A DNA stretch of 27,025 nt from an uncultured Bacteroidaceae bacterium (GCA_904501775.1 CAJGCJ010000013.1:1-27025); one strand, 5' to 3'. Counted from the stretch's first letter, positions 1-8,458 are shown. Numbers and translations: made by a program. The notes: generated by a model from the letters alone, not told the origin.

Positions 1-118
1 ATGGTTCAATCTGCAAAAATAACTTTTTATTGTTATCAGACTACGTTTTATACAATTAAAAAGTTCTAATACCTCCTTTCTTTTTTTGTACGCCCTGTTT
101 CCTTGTGCATCTGAAACA

Positions 119-155
119 ATCAAGTGCAGCAACCTTGCGGATTGCTGCACTTGAT
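119..155. terminator. Hairpin downstream of htpG, probably bidirectional terminator
   Basis: A perfect 14-bp stem (119-132 with 142-155) encloses a 9-base loop and lies about 30 bases beyond the htpG stop. On the plus strand it is followed by a T-rich run (160-169), so it also suits a gene entering from the left of the window. On the minus strand the tail is only moderately T-rich. Positions 1-118 hold no gene I can support. Confidence 0.7.
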
Positions 156-185
156 CAGATTTTTCTTTTATTGTGTGGACTATGC

Positions 186-2231
186 TTACTTCATCAGTTC
201 GATGCTGCGTTTTACAAAGTTGCTCAAAGCCTCGCCTGTGAGCATGTTGTTCTGCAACAGTGTGATGTCGATGAGTTGCTGTATCTGCGGATTACCGGCT
301 GCATAGCCTGCAAGCACAGCCTCTTTGTTGCTCTGTGCCTCGGCAATCTTCTTCTCGGTATCTTCAAGGTCATCCTTCTCGCTCTGTGGAATCTCGTCAA
401 TCTTCTTGTCTTTGCTTGCCTCGTTCAGTTCGTTGCGATGAGCCTCAAGTGCAGCAAGTTCTTCGTTGATGGGGTTCAACTGCTGGCTGCATGCAGCCTC
501 GGCCTCGCCAAGGATACGTTTCACGATGGGGTGTTCCTCGTTGAGCAATACGTTCAGCATGTCGGGCATTTCGCCATAGAACGACATGCCCGGCTGTATG
601 GCTGCCATCTCCTTCATACGGCGCATGTACTCGGCTTGTGTTATGGTGACGGGTGCGCCATTCTCGCCAAGAGCGTGTACCTGTACGTAGAACTCTTTCT
701 TCTCAATCTTGGGCAGGCGGCTCTGGAATATGCCGGTAAGTATGCTGCGCTCATTCTCGCTCAATGCCGATGCCTTCTGCGCCTCTTTTACAATGAGGTT
801 GTCCACTACATCGCTGTCGACGCGGGTGAAACGTGTCTTCTCGAATTTGCGCTCGAGCAGGCTGATGAGTGCTACATCGAGTTGGCCGTCCATGAGCAAT
901 ACGTTGTAGCCTTTTGATGTTGCTGCATCGATGAAACTGTACTCCTTCTCGCGGTTGTTGCTGTAAAGGTATATTATATTGCCCTCTTTGTCGGTCTGCT
1001 CTGCCGAAACGAGTGTTTTGTACTCCTCGTATGTGTACTTCTTGCCTTCAGTGTCCTGCAACAGTGCATATTTGCTTGCCTTGTCGTAGAAGTCCTCCTC
1101 GGTGAGCATGCCGTAGTGGATGAAGATCTTGAGGTCGTTCCACTTCTCTTCGAACTCCTTGCGGTCGTTCTTGAAGATAGATTGCAGACGGTCTGATACT
1201 TTCTTCGATATGTATGTAGATATCTTCTTTACGTTTGAGTCGCTCTGCAGGTATGAACGTGATACGTTCAAGGGGATGTCGGGCGAGTCAATTACACCGT
1301 GCATGAGTGTCAGGAAGTCGGGTACGATGCCCTCTACTTCGTCTGTTACATATACCTGATTGCAGAACAGGTGTATCTTGTTCTTCTGAAGGTCGAGGTT
1401 GCTTTTCACTTTGGGGAAGTAGAGTATTCCGGTGAGGTGGAAGGGAAAATCGACATTCAGGTGAATCCAGAAGAGGGGCTCGTCGCTCATAGGGTAGAGC
1501 TTGCGGTAGAACTCCTTGTAGTCCTCGTCCTTCAGGTCGCTGGGCTTGCGTGTCCACAGCGGGGTGGTGTCGTTTATTATATTGTCCTCGCTTGTCTCTA
1601 CCTGCTTGCCATCTTTCCACTCCTTCTTTTTGCCGAATGCGATGGGTACAGGCAGGAAGCGGCAGTATTTGTTGAGTATCGCTGTGATGCGCTGCTCCTC
1701 GAGGAACTCTTTGCTGTCATCGTCAATGTACATTATGATGTCTGTTCCGCGTCCCTCCTTTTCAACCTCTTCCAAGGTATATTCGGGGCTTCCGTCGCAG
1801 CTCCATTTTACTGCAGGTGCGCCGGTGTAAGACTTTGTTATGATCTCTACCTTCTTGGATACCATGAATGACGAGTAGAAACCGAGTCCGAAGTGGCCGA
1901 TGATGTTGTTTGCACTGTCTTTGTATTTCTCAAGAAAATCGGTAGCACCCGACAATGCAATCTGATTGATATATTTGTCAATCTCCTCGGCTGTGAGTCC
2001 GATACCGTTGTCGCTTACGGTGAGTGTGCCTTCGCCCAACGATACGGTTACCTTGAGCTCGCCAAGCTCACCTTTGTACTCGCCCTTTTCGTATAGGGTC
2101 TTTAACTTCTGGGTTGCGTCGATGGCATTTGATACAATCTCACGAAGGAAAATTTCGTGGTCGCTATACAAGAACTTCTTTATTACGGGGAAAATGTTTT
2201 CGGTTGTTACCCCAATGTTACCTTTTTGCAT
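186..2231 (-). CDS. htpG: Molecular chaperone HtpG (Hsp90 family)
   Basis: Cytoplasmic ATP-dependent dimeric chaperone that remodels client proteins, often with DnaK. The 681-residue protein has the GHKL ATPase domain at its N-terminus: E31 and NAIDA (35-39), DNGIG (74-78) and GHFGLGFYS (112-120) form the nucleotide pocket. The middle and C-terminal dimerisation domains follow. It is longer than the roughly 624-residue E. coli protein; much of the excess seems to be a Lys/Glu-rich segment near residues 585-635, probably helical, just before the C-terminal dimerisation helices. The start at 2231 gives the expected N-terminus MQKGNIG; its leader is A-rich without a clear Shine-Dalgarno site. 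It lies downstream of clpC in the same direction but beyond a terminator, so it probably has its own promoter, which I could not place. Identity is near certain. Confidence 0.97.
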   Translation of the reverse strand: MQKGNIGVTTENIFPVIKKFLYSDHEIFLREIVSNAIDATQKLKTLYEKGEYKGELGELKVTVSLGEGTLTVSDNGIGLTAEEIDKYINQIALSGATDFLEKYKDSANNIIGHFGLGFYSSFMVSKKVEIITKSYTGAPAVKWSCDGSPEYTLEEVEKEGRGTDIIMYIDDDSKEFLEEQRITAILNKYCRFLPVPIAFGKKKEWKDGKQVETSEDNIINDTTPLWTRKPSDLKDEDYKEFYRKLYPMSDEPLFWIHLNVDFPFHLTGILYFPKVKSNLDLQKNKIHLFCNQVYVTDEVEGIVPDFLTLMHGVIDSPDIPLNVSRSYLQSDSNVKKISTYISKKVSDRLQSIFKNDRKEFEEKWNDLKIFIHYGMLTEEDFYDKASKYALLQDTEGKKYTYEEYKTLVSAEQTDKEGNIIYLYSNNREKEYSFIDAATSKGYNVLLMDGQLDVALISLLERKFEKTRFTRVDSDVVDNLIVKEAQKASALSENERSILTGIFQSRLPKIEKKEFYVQVHALGENGAPVTITQAEYMRRMKEMAAIQPGMSFYGEMPDMLNVLLNEEHPIVKRILGEAEAACSQQLNPINEELAALEAHRNELNEASKDKKIDEIPQSEKDDLEDTEKKIAEAQSNKEAVLAGYAAGNPQIQQLIDITLLQNNMLTGEALSNFVKRSIELMK

Positions 2232-2290
2232 ATTATCTGTTTTTTTTAGTTTATACTTGTTCTTTGTTGGATTCTACTCCTTCAATATAT

Positions 2291-2329
2291 AAACAAAAAA
2301 AATGCCAGATGTTTTGCATCTGACATTTT
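2291..2329 (-). terminator. Intrinsic terminator of clpC
   Basis: The stem pairs 2299-2311 with 2317-2329 around a 5-base loop with one internal mismatch (2305/2323). Read on the minus strand, it is followed by a run of T (2302 to 2295) and then GTTTATA. It begins about 21 bases after the clpC stop and separates clpC from htpG. Confidence 0.8.
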
Positions 2330-2350
2330 GGCAGTGTGTCGCCGGTGCTA

Positions 2351-4900
2351 TTATTGACTTACTGTGAACTTGAGCTTTTCGCCATTCTCTTCGTGGTCGG
2401 CAGTTATGATGTCTCCCTCTTTGAGCATGCCGTCGAGCATCAGTTCCGATATCTCGTCCTCGATGTAGTTCTGCAACGCTCTCTTAAGCGGACGTGCACC
2501 GAACTGTATGTCGTATCCCTTGTCGGCAAGGAAACTCTTGGCGCTGTCGCTTATCTTGAGGGTATATCCCAGCTCGTTGATGCGCTTTGTTATTCCTGTC
2601 AATTCAAGGTCGATGATGCTTGTTATGGCCTCCTTGCCAAGTTGGTCGAAGTTTATTATCTCGTCGACACGGTTGAGGAACTCGGGCGCAAAGCGCTTGT
2701 TGAGTGCCTTCTGTATAACCTCGCGCGAGTGTTGCTTGCCTGTGGCGCGCTCTTCGCGAGCAAATCCTACGCCTGCTCCAAAGTCCTTAAGCTCGCGCGA
2801 ACCTATGTTTGATGTCATTATTATCACGGTGTTGCGGAAGTCTACAGTGCGTCCGTAGCTGTCGGTGAGGCGTCCTTCGTCCATAACCTGCAAAAGCATA
2901 TTGAACACATCGCTGTGTGCCTTCTCAATCTCGTCGAGCAGTACAATGGAGTAGGGACGGCGTCTTACGCGCTCGGTCAACTGACCTCCCTCTTCGTATC
3001 CTACATATCCCGGAGGCGCTCCAACAAGGCGCGATACAGTGAATTTCTCCATGTATTCACTCATGTCTATTCGTATGAGCGCATCGCTGCTGCCGAACAT
3101 CAGCTTGGCAAGCTCTTTTGCAAGCAGAGTCTTACCCACACCTGTAGGTCCAAGGAACATGAATGTTCCGATGGGCTTTGTGGGGTTCTGAAGTCCTACG
3201 CGGCTGCGACGTATTGCCTTGCTCAGTTTCTCTATAGCGCTTTCCTGTGCAATTACCTTGCTGTTGAGCTCTTGTTGCATGCTTCTCAGGCGGCTCCATT
3301 CGTCCTGCTCCATTCGCTGCATGGGAACGCCGGAAATCATTGATACTACTGCTGCTATGTTCTCGGCGTCTACGGTCTGTCGCTTGTTGCGCATCTCTTT
3401 TTCCCACTCTTCGCTCATGCGCTTGTACTCGGCTGTGAGGCGTTTCTCTTCGTCGCGCAAGTTGGCTGCAAGCTCGAACTGTTGTGCCTTTACGGCCTCT
3501 TCCTTGTTGCGCTTTGCAACAGCAATCTTAGCCTCCTGCTCCTCAATCTCCTGCGGTATGCTTATGTTCGATATGTGGGTGCGTGCACCGGCTTCGTCCA
3601 TTGCATCTATAGCCTTGTCGGGGAAACTGCGGTCGGTGACATAACGGTCTGTCAATTTGACACATGCTGCGAGCGCGTCATCGGTGTATATGACATTGTG
3701 ATGCTCCTCGTAACGCTCCTTTATGTTTTTCAGGATGTGAAGTGTCTCTTCGGCTGTTGTAGGCTCCACAATCACTTTCTGGAAACGTCGCTCAAGTGCT
3801 CCGTCTTTTTCGATGCTCTTGCGGTACTCGTCGAGTGTGGTTGCACCGATGCACTGAAGCTCGCCACGTGCAAGTGCAGGCTTCAGGATGTTGGCTGCAT
3901 CCATTGATCCCGGGGTTGAACCGGCACCTATGATGGTGTGTATCTCGTCAATGAAGAGTATAATGTCGGGGTTGTTCTCGAGCTCTGTAAGTATCGAGCG
4001 CAAACGCTCCTCGAACTGTCCGCGATACTTTGTTCCGGCAACGACGGCTGTCATGTCGAGTGCTACCACGCGCTTGTCGAATAGCAGACGCGAGGTCTTG
4101 CGCTCTACAATGCGCTGTGCAAGTCCCTCCACAAGTGCCGATTTTCCAACACCGGGCTCTCCTATGAGTACGGGGTTGTTCTTTTTGCGGCGGCTCAGTA
4201 TCTGCGATATTCTCTCAATCTCTTTCTCGCGTCCTACAATGGGGTCGAGCTTTCCTTCGCGTGCAGCTTTTGTCATGTCTACACCGAAACTGTCGAGCAC
4301 AGGTGTGTCGTTTGAAGATGCTTGTTGCTTGGTGCCTGTGTAGCCACGGCTGTTGCCGTTGTCGCTGCGCATGACCTTTTCGTCATCCTCCTCGTCGAAG
4401 TCGTTGAACCCGTATCCGGCTTTCGGCTTTGTGTCGTTCTGCATGGGCTCGCTGTCGTTGTAACCACGCATGTTCCGTATCACTTCGCGGACACGGTCGT
4501 ATGTTACATTATGCTGCTTCAGTATTCCCGACGCAACGCTCTTTTCGTCCTTCAATATGCCCAATAGCAATATCTGGCCTGCATCGCTGCTTGCCTTGAG
4601 GTTACGCGCCTCGAGTGTGGTGAAACGCAGCACCTTTGCCGCATCCATGTTCATCTCAACCTCTTCACCCTCCTGAATGCCGGCTGTGACACTCTCCTTG
4701 ATATGCGTCTCGAGCATGCTCTTTATGGCTTCGGCATCTACATTCAATTTGTTGAATACCTCCTTTGCGCTGTCCTTTTCGTCGCGCATTATTCCCAATA
4801 GAAGATGCTCGGGGCTGACAGTCTTGCAGTTAAGACGATTGGCCTCCTCTTTTCCTAACAATAGGATTTTTGTTATTCCTTGCGAAAATTCATTGTTCAT
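2351..4900 (-). CDS. clpC: AAA+ unfoldase ClpC (ClpA/ClpC family)
   Basis: Hexameric ATP-driven unfoldase that feeds substrates to the ClpP protease. With the ATG at 4900 it has 849 residues. Two Clp_N repeats lie at about 1-145, followed by an acidic, probably disordered linker (about 145-205). The first AAA+ module has GEPGVGKS (247-254), LFIDEIH (315-321) and the arginine-finger region ALERRF. A UVR-type helical M domain lies near 460-500, then the second module with GPTGVGKT (584-591) and LLDEIEKAH. The reading frame stays open upstream of 4900, but a strong Shine-Dalgarno site (4907-4916) sits 6 bases before this ATG and gives the family-typical N-terminus MNNEFSQGI. The UVR segment and middle-domain length favour ClpC over ClpA or ClpB. 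No mcsA, mcsB or ctsR gene is adjacent. Confidence 0.95.
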   Translation of the reverse strand: MNNEFSQGITKILLLGKEEANRLNCKTVSPEHLLLGIMRDEKDSAKEVFNKLNVDAEAIKSMLETHIKESVTAGIQEGEEVEMNMDAAKVLRFTTLEARNLKASSDAGQILLLGILKDEKSVASGILKQHNVTYDRVREVIRNMRGYNDSEPMQNDTKPKAGYGFNDFDEEDDEKVMRSDNGNSRGYTGTKQQASSNDTPVLDSFGVDMTKAAREGKLDPIVGREKEIERISQILSRRKKNNPVLIGEPGVGKSALVEGLAQRIVERKTSRLLFDKRVVALDMTAVVAGTKYRGQFEERLRSILTELENNPDIILFIDEIHTIIGAGSTPGSMDAANILKPALARGELQCIGATTLDEYRKSIEKDGALERRFQKVIVEPTTAEETLHILKNIKERYEEHHNVIYTDDALAACVKLTDRYVTDRSFPDKAIDAMDEAGARTHISNISIPQEIEEQEAKIAVAKRNKEEAVKAQQFELAANLRDEEKRLTAEYKRMSEEWEKEMRNKRQTVDAENIAAVVSMISGVPMQRMEQDEWSRLRSMQQELNSKVIAQESAIEKLSKAIRRSRVGLQNPTKPIGTFMFLGPTGVGKTLLAKELAKLMFGSSDALIRIDMSEYMEKFTVSRLVGAPPGYVGYEEGGQLTERVRRRPYSIVLLDEIEKAHSDVFNMLLQVMDEGRLTDSYGRTVDFRNTVIIMTSNIGSRELKDFGAGVGFAREERATGKQHSREVIQKALNKRFAPEFLNRVDEIINFDQLGKEAITSIIDLELTGITKRINELGYTLKISDSAKSFLADKGYDIQFGARPLKRALQNYIEDEISELMLDGMLKEGDIITADHEENGEKLKFTVSQ

Positions 4901-4906
4901 AAAATT

Positions 4907-4916
4907 CCTCCTCCTC
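4907..4916 (-). promoter_or_regulatory. Strong Shine-Dalgarno site that fixes the clpC start
   Basis: On the minus strand this reads GAGGAGGAGG with a 6-base spacer to the ATG at 4900. Such a strong site is unusual in this window, where most leaders are A-rich. It decides between the ATG at 4900 and the longer non-ATG frame that begins at 4918. Confidence 0.8.
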
Positions 4917-4976
4917 AATCAATCCATTTTGAATATTCGTAATTTGTTTTTTCCCGATTATTCGGGCTTCGGGTTG

Positions 4977-4984
4977 CAAAAATA
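4977..4984 (-). promoter_or_regulatory. Candidate -7 box for clpC
   Basis: On the minus strand this reads TATTTTTG, matching the Bacteroidetes TAnnTTTG consensus, about 77 bases before the clpC ATG. No TTTG is visible at the usual -33 distance, so the call rests on one box. The leader it implies contains a 5-bp hairpin (4953-4957 with 4962-4966). Confidence 0.4.
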
Positions 4985-5241
4985 TAAAATGAATTTATCT
5001 CTTTGGTAATTTTTTTACATAAGGTTTCTTACAAAAAGTGTGCCAAACTATTAAAAAACTATAATTTGTTGCTCTGTTTTGTCGGTTTATTTAAAATCGG
5101 TCTTTTTCTAAGCTGTTGCCATGCCGCTAAAAAACAGTGCCGTTGCTCGGCAACTATGGTGCCCACAGCTGTTATTGCGCTATCCTGATTATATTTTATC
5201 TTTATTTTAATAAATAGACATTTTATTCGATAAATTTGTAG
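4985..5241. other. Gene-free divergent spacer between clpC and aspS
   Basis: The clpC-aspS spacer runs from 4901 to 5346, and this is its central part. No reading frame here looks coding; the longest, on the minus strand at 5059-5262, resembles no protein I know. The flanks are AT-rich, while 5110-5180 is more GC-rich and can fold: 5111-5116 (AGCTGT) pairs with 5165-5170, 5119-5122 with 5156-5159, and an inner hairpin forms from 5138-5142 and 5148-5152. A competing pairing joins 5115-5120 (GTTGCC) with 5149-5154 (GGCAAC). I cannot tell whether it is transcribed. Confidence 0.4.
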
Positions 5242-5249
5242 TATATTTG
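5242..5249 (+). promoter_or_regulatory. Candidate -7 box for aspS
   Basis: TATATTTG matches the TAnnTTTG consensus and lies 97 bases before the aspS start. The -33 region shows only a T-run (5221-5224) at slightly short spacing. The implied leader of about 90 bases contains a small CAAGC/GCTTG hairpin (5260-5273). Confidence 0.5.
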
Positions 5250-5346
5250 CAGTAGCCTGCAAGCGTGTGCTTGTATTGCAGCGGATGTTCCTTGAATGTC
5301 GGGTGCAGGGCTGTATATTGATGAAATAATATAAATTAAATATAGA

Positions 5347-7110
5347 ATGTATCGTAATAGAACTTGTGGTGAGCTAAGACTTGCCGATGTAGAGAAGAAT
5401 GTAACCCTTAGCGGTTGGGTGCAGCGTGCGCGTAAAATGGGTGGAATGACTTTTGTTGACTTGCGCGACCGCTACGGTATAACACAGTTGGTGTTCAGTG
5501 AGGATACCAATGCCGAACTTTGCGAAAAGGCTTCGCATTTGGGACGTGAGTATGTGATTCAGGTGAGCGGAGTAGTGCGCGAGCGTCAAAGCAAGAACAA
5601 TAATATCCCTACCGGCGATATTGAGATTATTGCTACTGAACTGAACATCCTCAACAGTGCCGAGACACCTCCTTTTACTATAGAGAACAATACCGATGGC
5701 GGTGACGAGCTCCGTATGAAATATCGTTATCTCGATTTGCGTCGTGAGGCGGTGCGCAGCAATCTTGAGTTGCGTCATAAGATGACAATGGAGGTGCGCC
5801 GTTATCTCGATTCAATGAATTTTATCGAGGTCGAGACTCCCATGCTCATCGGTTCCACTCCCGAGGGTGCGCGTGACTTCGTCGTTCCCTCACGCATGAA
5901 TCCCGGTCAGTTCTATGCCTTGCCCCAGAGCCCCCAGCTCTTCAAGCAGTTGCTCATGGTGTCGGGCTTCGACCGTTATTTCCAGATTGTAAAGTGTTTC
6001 CGCGACGAGGACCTTCGTGCCGACCGTCAGCCCGAGTTTACACAGATTGACTGCGAGATGAGCTTCGTCGAGCAAGAGGATGTAATCTCTTTGTTCGAGG
6101 GAATGGCAAAACATCTCTTCAAAACAATCCGTGGTGTGGAACTTACCGAAGCGTTCCCCCGTATCACATGGCACGATGCCATGAAATATTATGGTAGCGA
6201 CAAGCCCGATACACGTTTCGAAATGAAGTTCGTGGAGTTGATGGATATAATGAAAGGACACGGATTCGGCGTGTTCGACAGTGCCGAGTATATTGGCGGT
6301 ATCTGTGCCAAGGGTGCTGCTACATATACACGCAAGCAACTCGATGCGCTTACCGACTTCGTGCGCCGTCCTCAGATTGGTGCCAAAGGTATGGTATATG
6401 CTCGTGTCGAGGCCGATGGCAGCGTTAAATCGAGTGTAGATAAATTCTACTCACAGGATGTGCTGCAGCAGATGAAGGCCGCTTTTGCAGCCGAGTCCGG
6501 CGACTTGATTCTTATCCTCAGCGGTGACGATACAATGAAGACACGCAAGCAGTTGTGCGAATTGCGTCTCGAGGTGGCATCACAGCTCGGTTTGCGCGAC
6601 AAGAATAAGTTCTCGTGTCTGTGGGTTGTCGACTTCCCCTTGTTCGAATACAGCGAAGAGGAGGGACGCTACATGGCAATGCACCATCCCTTCACCTCGC
6701 CCAAGCCCGAGGATATTCCATTGCTCGATACTGACATGGGTGCAGTACGTGCTAATGCATACGATATGGTTATAAACGGTGTCGAGGTTGGCGGTGGCTC
6801 AATCCGTATCTATGACAGTGCACTGCAGAACAAGATGTTCGAGTTGCTTGGCTTCACACCCGAGCGTGCACAGCAGCAGTTCGGATGGTTGCTCGATGCG
6901 TTCAAGTATGGTGCGCCTCCTCACGGTGGTCTTGCTTATGGTCTCGACCGTTGGGTAAGCCTCTTTGCAGGTCTCGACTCTATACGCGACTGTATTGCAT
7001 TCCCCAAGAACAACTCAGGCCGCGATACAATGATTGATGCTCCTGCGGCTCTTGAGCCCTCGCAGCTCGACGAGTTGAACATTGCGCTCGACCTTAAACC
7101 CCAGAAGTAA
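5347..7110 (+). CDS. aspS: Aspartate--tRNA ligase
   Basis: Class II aminoacyl-tRNA synthetase that activates aspartate with ATP and charges tRNA-Asp in the cytoplasm. The 587 residues are the normal bacterial length. An N-terminal OB-fold anticodon-binding domain (about 1-105) contains LSGWVQRARKMGG. The catalytic domain carries the flipping-loop region around 165-180, motif 2 FRDEDLRADRQPEFTQID (218-235) and motif 3 GLDR (532-535). The bacterial GAD insertion lies in between, at roughly 285-420. The ATG at 5347 gives the family-typical start MYRNRTCGEL. It is followed after 2 bases by a small membrane-protein gene and then by a kinase gene, so the three are probably co-transcribed. Full length with all motifs visible. 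Confidence 0.98.
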   Translation: MYRNRTCGELRLADVEKNVTLSGWVQRARKMGGMTFVDLRDRYGITQLVFSEDTNAELCEKASHLGREYVIQVSGVVRERQSKNNNIPTGDIEIIATELNILNSAETPPFTIENNTDGGDELRMKYRYLDLRREAVRSNLELRHKMTMEVRRYLDSMNFIEVETPMLIGSTPEGARDFVVPSRMNPGQFYALPQSPQLFKQLLMVSGFDRYFQIVKCFRDEDLRADRQPEFTQIDCEMSFVEQEDVISLFEGMAKHLFKTIRGVELTEAFPRITWHDAMKYYGSDKPDTRFEMKFVELMDIMKGHGFGVFDSAEYIGGICAKGAATYTRKQLDALTDFVRRPQIGAKGMVYARVEADGSVKSSVDKFYSQDVLQQMKAAFAAESGDLILILSGDDTMKTRKQLCELRLEVASQLGLRDKNKFSCLWVVDFPLFEYSEEEGRYMAMHHPFTSPKPEDIPLLDTDMGAVRANAYDMVINGVEVGGGSIRIYDSALQNKMFELLGFTPERAQQQFGWLLDAFKYGAPPHGGLAYGLDRWVSLFAGLDSIRDCIAFPKNNSGRDTMIDAPAALEPSQLDELNIALDLKPQK

Positions 7111-7112
7111 TC

Positions 7113-7274
7113 ATGGGCAAGGACAAAGTGGCAAAGAAAAGCACTGCCAAGCAGCGTAAGGCATCGCAGAAGCGTATGCGCAAGCTCATTACCAATATTG
7201 CAGTAATACTTCTTGCAATTGTATTCCTCGCATTTATGGTGGTGTCGCTTTTCAGTGCTCCTAAAGCAATATAA
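7113..7274 (+). CDS. Small basic single-pass membrane protein (53 aa), unknown function
   Basis: I read this short gene directly: the ATG at 7113 starts 2 bases after the aspS stop and the TAA is at 7272-7274. The 53-residue product has a strongly basic, lysine/arginine-rich N-terminus (residues 1-24, starting MGKDKVAKKS), one hydrophobic helix (about 25-47, rich in I, L, V, A) and a short tail ending SAPKAI. This charge pattern predicts a single-pass inner-membrane protein with the N-terminus in the cytoplasm. The 2-base gap suggests translational coupling to aspS. It falls below the size many gene callers keep. I do not recognise a named family. A chance frame with such a regular basic-then-hydrophobic pattern is unlikely but not excluded. 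Confidence 0.72.
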   Translation: MGKDKVAKKSTAKQRKASQKRMRKLITNIAVILLAIVFLAFMVVSLFSAPKAI

Positions 7275-7308
7275 AAAGAAACTAACTAACCTTTAAATAT
7301 TTACTCCA

Positions 7309-8391
7309 ATGGACAATCTTAAGCAAATAGTAGAGCAGTTCGACATTCAGGGTGTCGTAAGCGAGGTTAAGCCTCTTGGTAACGGACTAATCAACACAAC
7401 ATATCGTGTGGTGACCGAGGGTGATGCTCCCGACTATGTGTTGCAGCATGTGAATAATGCAATATTCCCCGATGTTGAGATGCTTATGAACAATATTAAC
7501 GCTGTTACCAATCACATCCGTGCCAAATATGAGGCAGCCGGTGTTGATGACGTTGAGCGTAAGGTGTTGCGTTTTGTTCCCGCAAAGGATGGAAAATATT
7601 TCTATTTCGATGGCGAGAAGTATTGGCGTATAATGGTATTTATCCCTGATACAACATCAATGAGCGGTGTAACACCCGAAAGCTCATACATCGTGGGCGA
7701 GACATTCGGTAATTTTCAGGCTATGCTTGCCGATATTCCCGTTGAGCTTGGCGAGACCATCAAGGACTTCCACAATATGGAGTTCCGTTTGTGGCAGTTG
7801 CGCGAGGCTGTAAAAGAGAACAAGGCCGGTCGTCTTGCCGAGGTACAGTGGCTTGTTGATGAGCTTGAGAAACGTGCCGAGGTAATGTGTAAAGGCGAGC
7901 AGCTGCACCGCGAGGGCAAGCTTGCAAAGCGCATCTGCCACTGCGATACCAAGGTCGACAACATTCTCTTCGACAAGGATGGCAAGGTGTTGTGCGTAAT
8001 TGACCTCGACACAGTGATGCCCAACTTCATCTTCTCGGACTTTGGCGATTTCCTGCGTTCGGCTGCAAATACAGGTCGCGAGGACGATCAGGATCTCGAT
8101 AACGTGAATTTCAATATGGAGATATTCAAGGCATTCACCGAGGGTTACCTCAAGTCGGCACGTTGTTTCCTCACCGAACTCGAGATTGAGAACCTTCCCT
8201 ATGCAGCAATGTTGTTCCCCTACATGCAGACTGTACGTTTCCTTGCCGATTACATCAATGGCGATACATACTACAGAATTCAGTATCCCGAGCACAACCT
8301 TGTACGCTCTAAGGCACAGTTCAAGTTGCTCCAGAGCGCCGAGGCACACGAGACACAGATGCAGGAATTCATCAAGCAGCAGTTGGCATAA
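7309..8391 (+). CDS. APH-fold sugar kinase, probably N-acetylhexosamine 1-kinase type
   Basis: The 360-residue protein belongs to the phosphotransferase (APH/choline kinase) fold. The catalytic loop HCDTKVDNILF (211-221) supplies D213 as base and N218 for metal. IDLDT (231-235) is the metal-binding DxD, followed by FSDFGDFLRSAANTG. Length and these motifs match bifidobacterial NahK, which makes HexNAc-1-phosphate from GlcNAc or GalNAc and ATP in the cytoplasm; this similarity is from memory, and the substrate is inferred. From memory, relatives in older Bacteroides annotations carry a mucin-desulfatase label; I see no sulfatase motif. It lies 34 bases after the 53-residue gene and upstream of a GH92 mannosidase, which fits glycan salvage. 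Homoserine kinase or methylthioribose kinase-like roles are less likely alternatives. Confidence 0.8.
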   Translation: MDNLKQIVEQFDIQGVVSEVKPLGNGLINTTYRVVTEGDAPDYVLQHVNNAIFPDVEMLMNNINAVTNHIRAKYEAAGVDDVERKVLRFVPAKDGKYFYFDGEKYWRIMVFIPDTTSMSGVTPESSYIVGETFGNFQAMLADIPVELGETIKDFHNMEFRLWQLREAVKENKAGRLAEVQWLVDELEKRAEVMCKGEQLHREGKLAKRICHCDTKVDNILFDKDGKVLCVIDLDTVMPNFIFSDFGDFLRSAANTGREDDQDLDNVNFNMEIFKAFTEGYLKSARCFLTELEIENLPYAAMLFPYMQTVRFLADYINGDTYYRIQYPEHNLVRSKAQFKLLQSAEAHETQMQEFIKQQLA

Positions 8392-8409
8392 TGCCAATAA
8401 CTAATAATC

Positions 8410-8445
8410 AACGGTGTGAAAGTGCACTTTCACACCGTTTTTTTT
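8410..8445 (+). terminator. Perfect palindromic terminator after the kinase gene
   Basis: Positions 8410-8439 are a perfect 30-base palindrome, giving a stem of about 13 bp with a tetraloop. It runs straight into eight T residues (8438-8445). It ends the aspS-kinase unit but lies only 13 bases before the GH92 ATG. Confidence 0.85.
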
Positions 8446-8458
8446 ACTCTTATAAACT

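Noticed and set aside
1..100. Possible gene end or start at the left edge, and a GGAGG-like stretch on the minus strand near 72-82
   Set aside because: Plus-strand frames stop by about 69 with no recognisable protein; the minus-strand Shine-Dalgarno-like sequence is followed by no ATG or usable frame.
105..917. Long plus-strand reading frame opposite htpG
   Set aside because: It is antisense to an unmistakable HtpG, is rich in Leu, Cys and Ala as expected for a mirror of its codons, and matches no family I know.
1299..1871. Second long plus-strand frame opposite htpG
   Set aside because: Same reason: a codon-bias shadow of htpG with no domain and no start signal.
4901..4918. Longer clpC start at 4918
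   Set aside because: It would need an ATT start and would lie over the Shine-Dalgarno site; the ATG at 4900 fits spacing and family N-terminus.
5059..5262. 67-codon minus-strand frame in the clpC-aspS spacer
   Set aside because: No family resemblance, no ribosome-binding site, and it spans the candidate aspS promoter.
5250..5346. T-box or other riboswitch in the aspS leader
   Set aside because: Only one small hairpin is visible and no terminator/antiterminator pair; the leader is too short and AT-rich for a T-box.
7309..8391. Mucin-desulfating sulfatase label for the kinase
   Set aside because: There is no C/S-x-P-x-R sulfatase signature, while the HxDxxxxN and DxD kinase motifs are intact.
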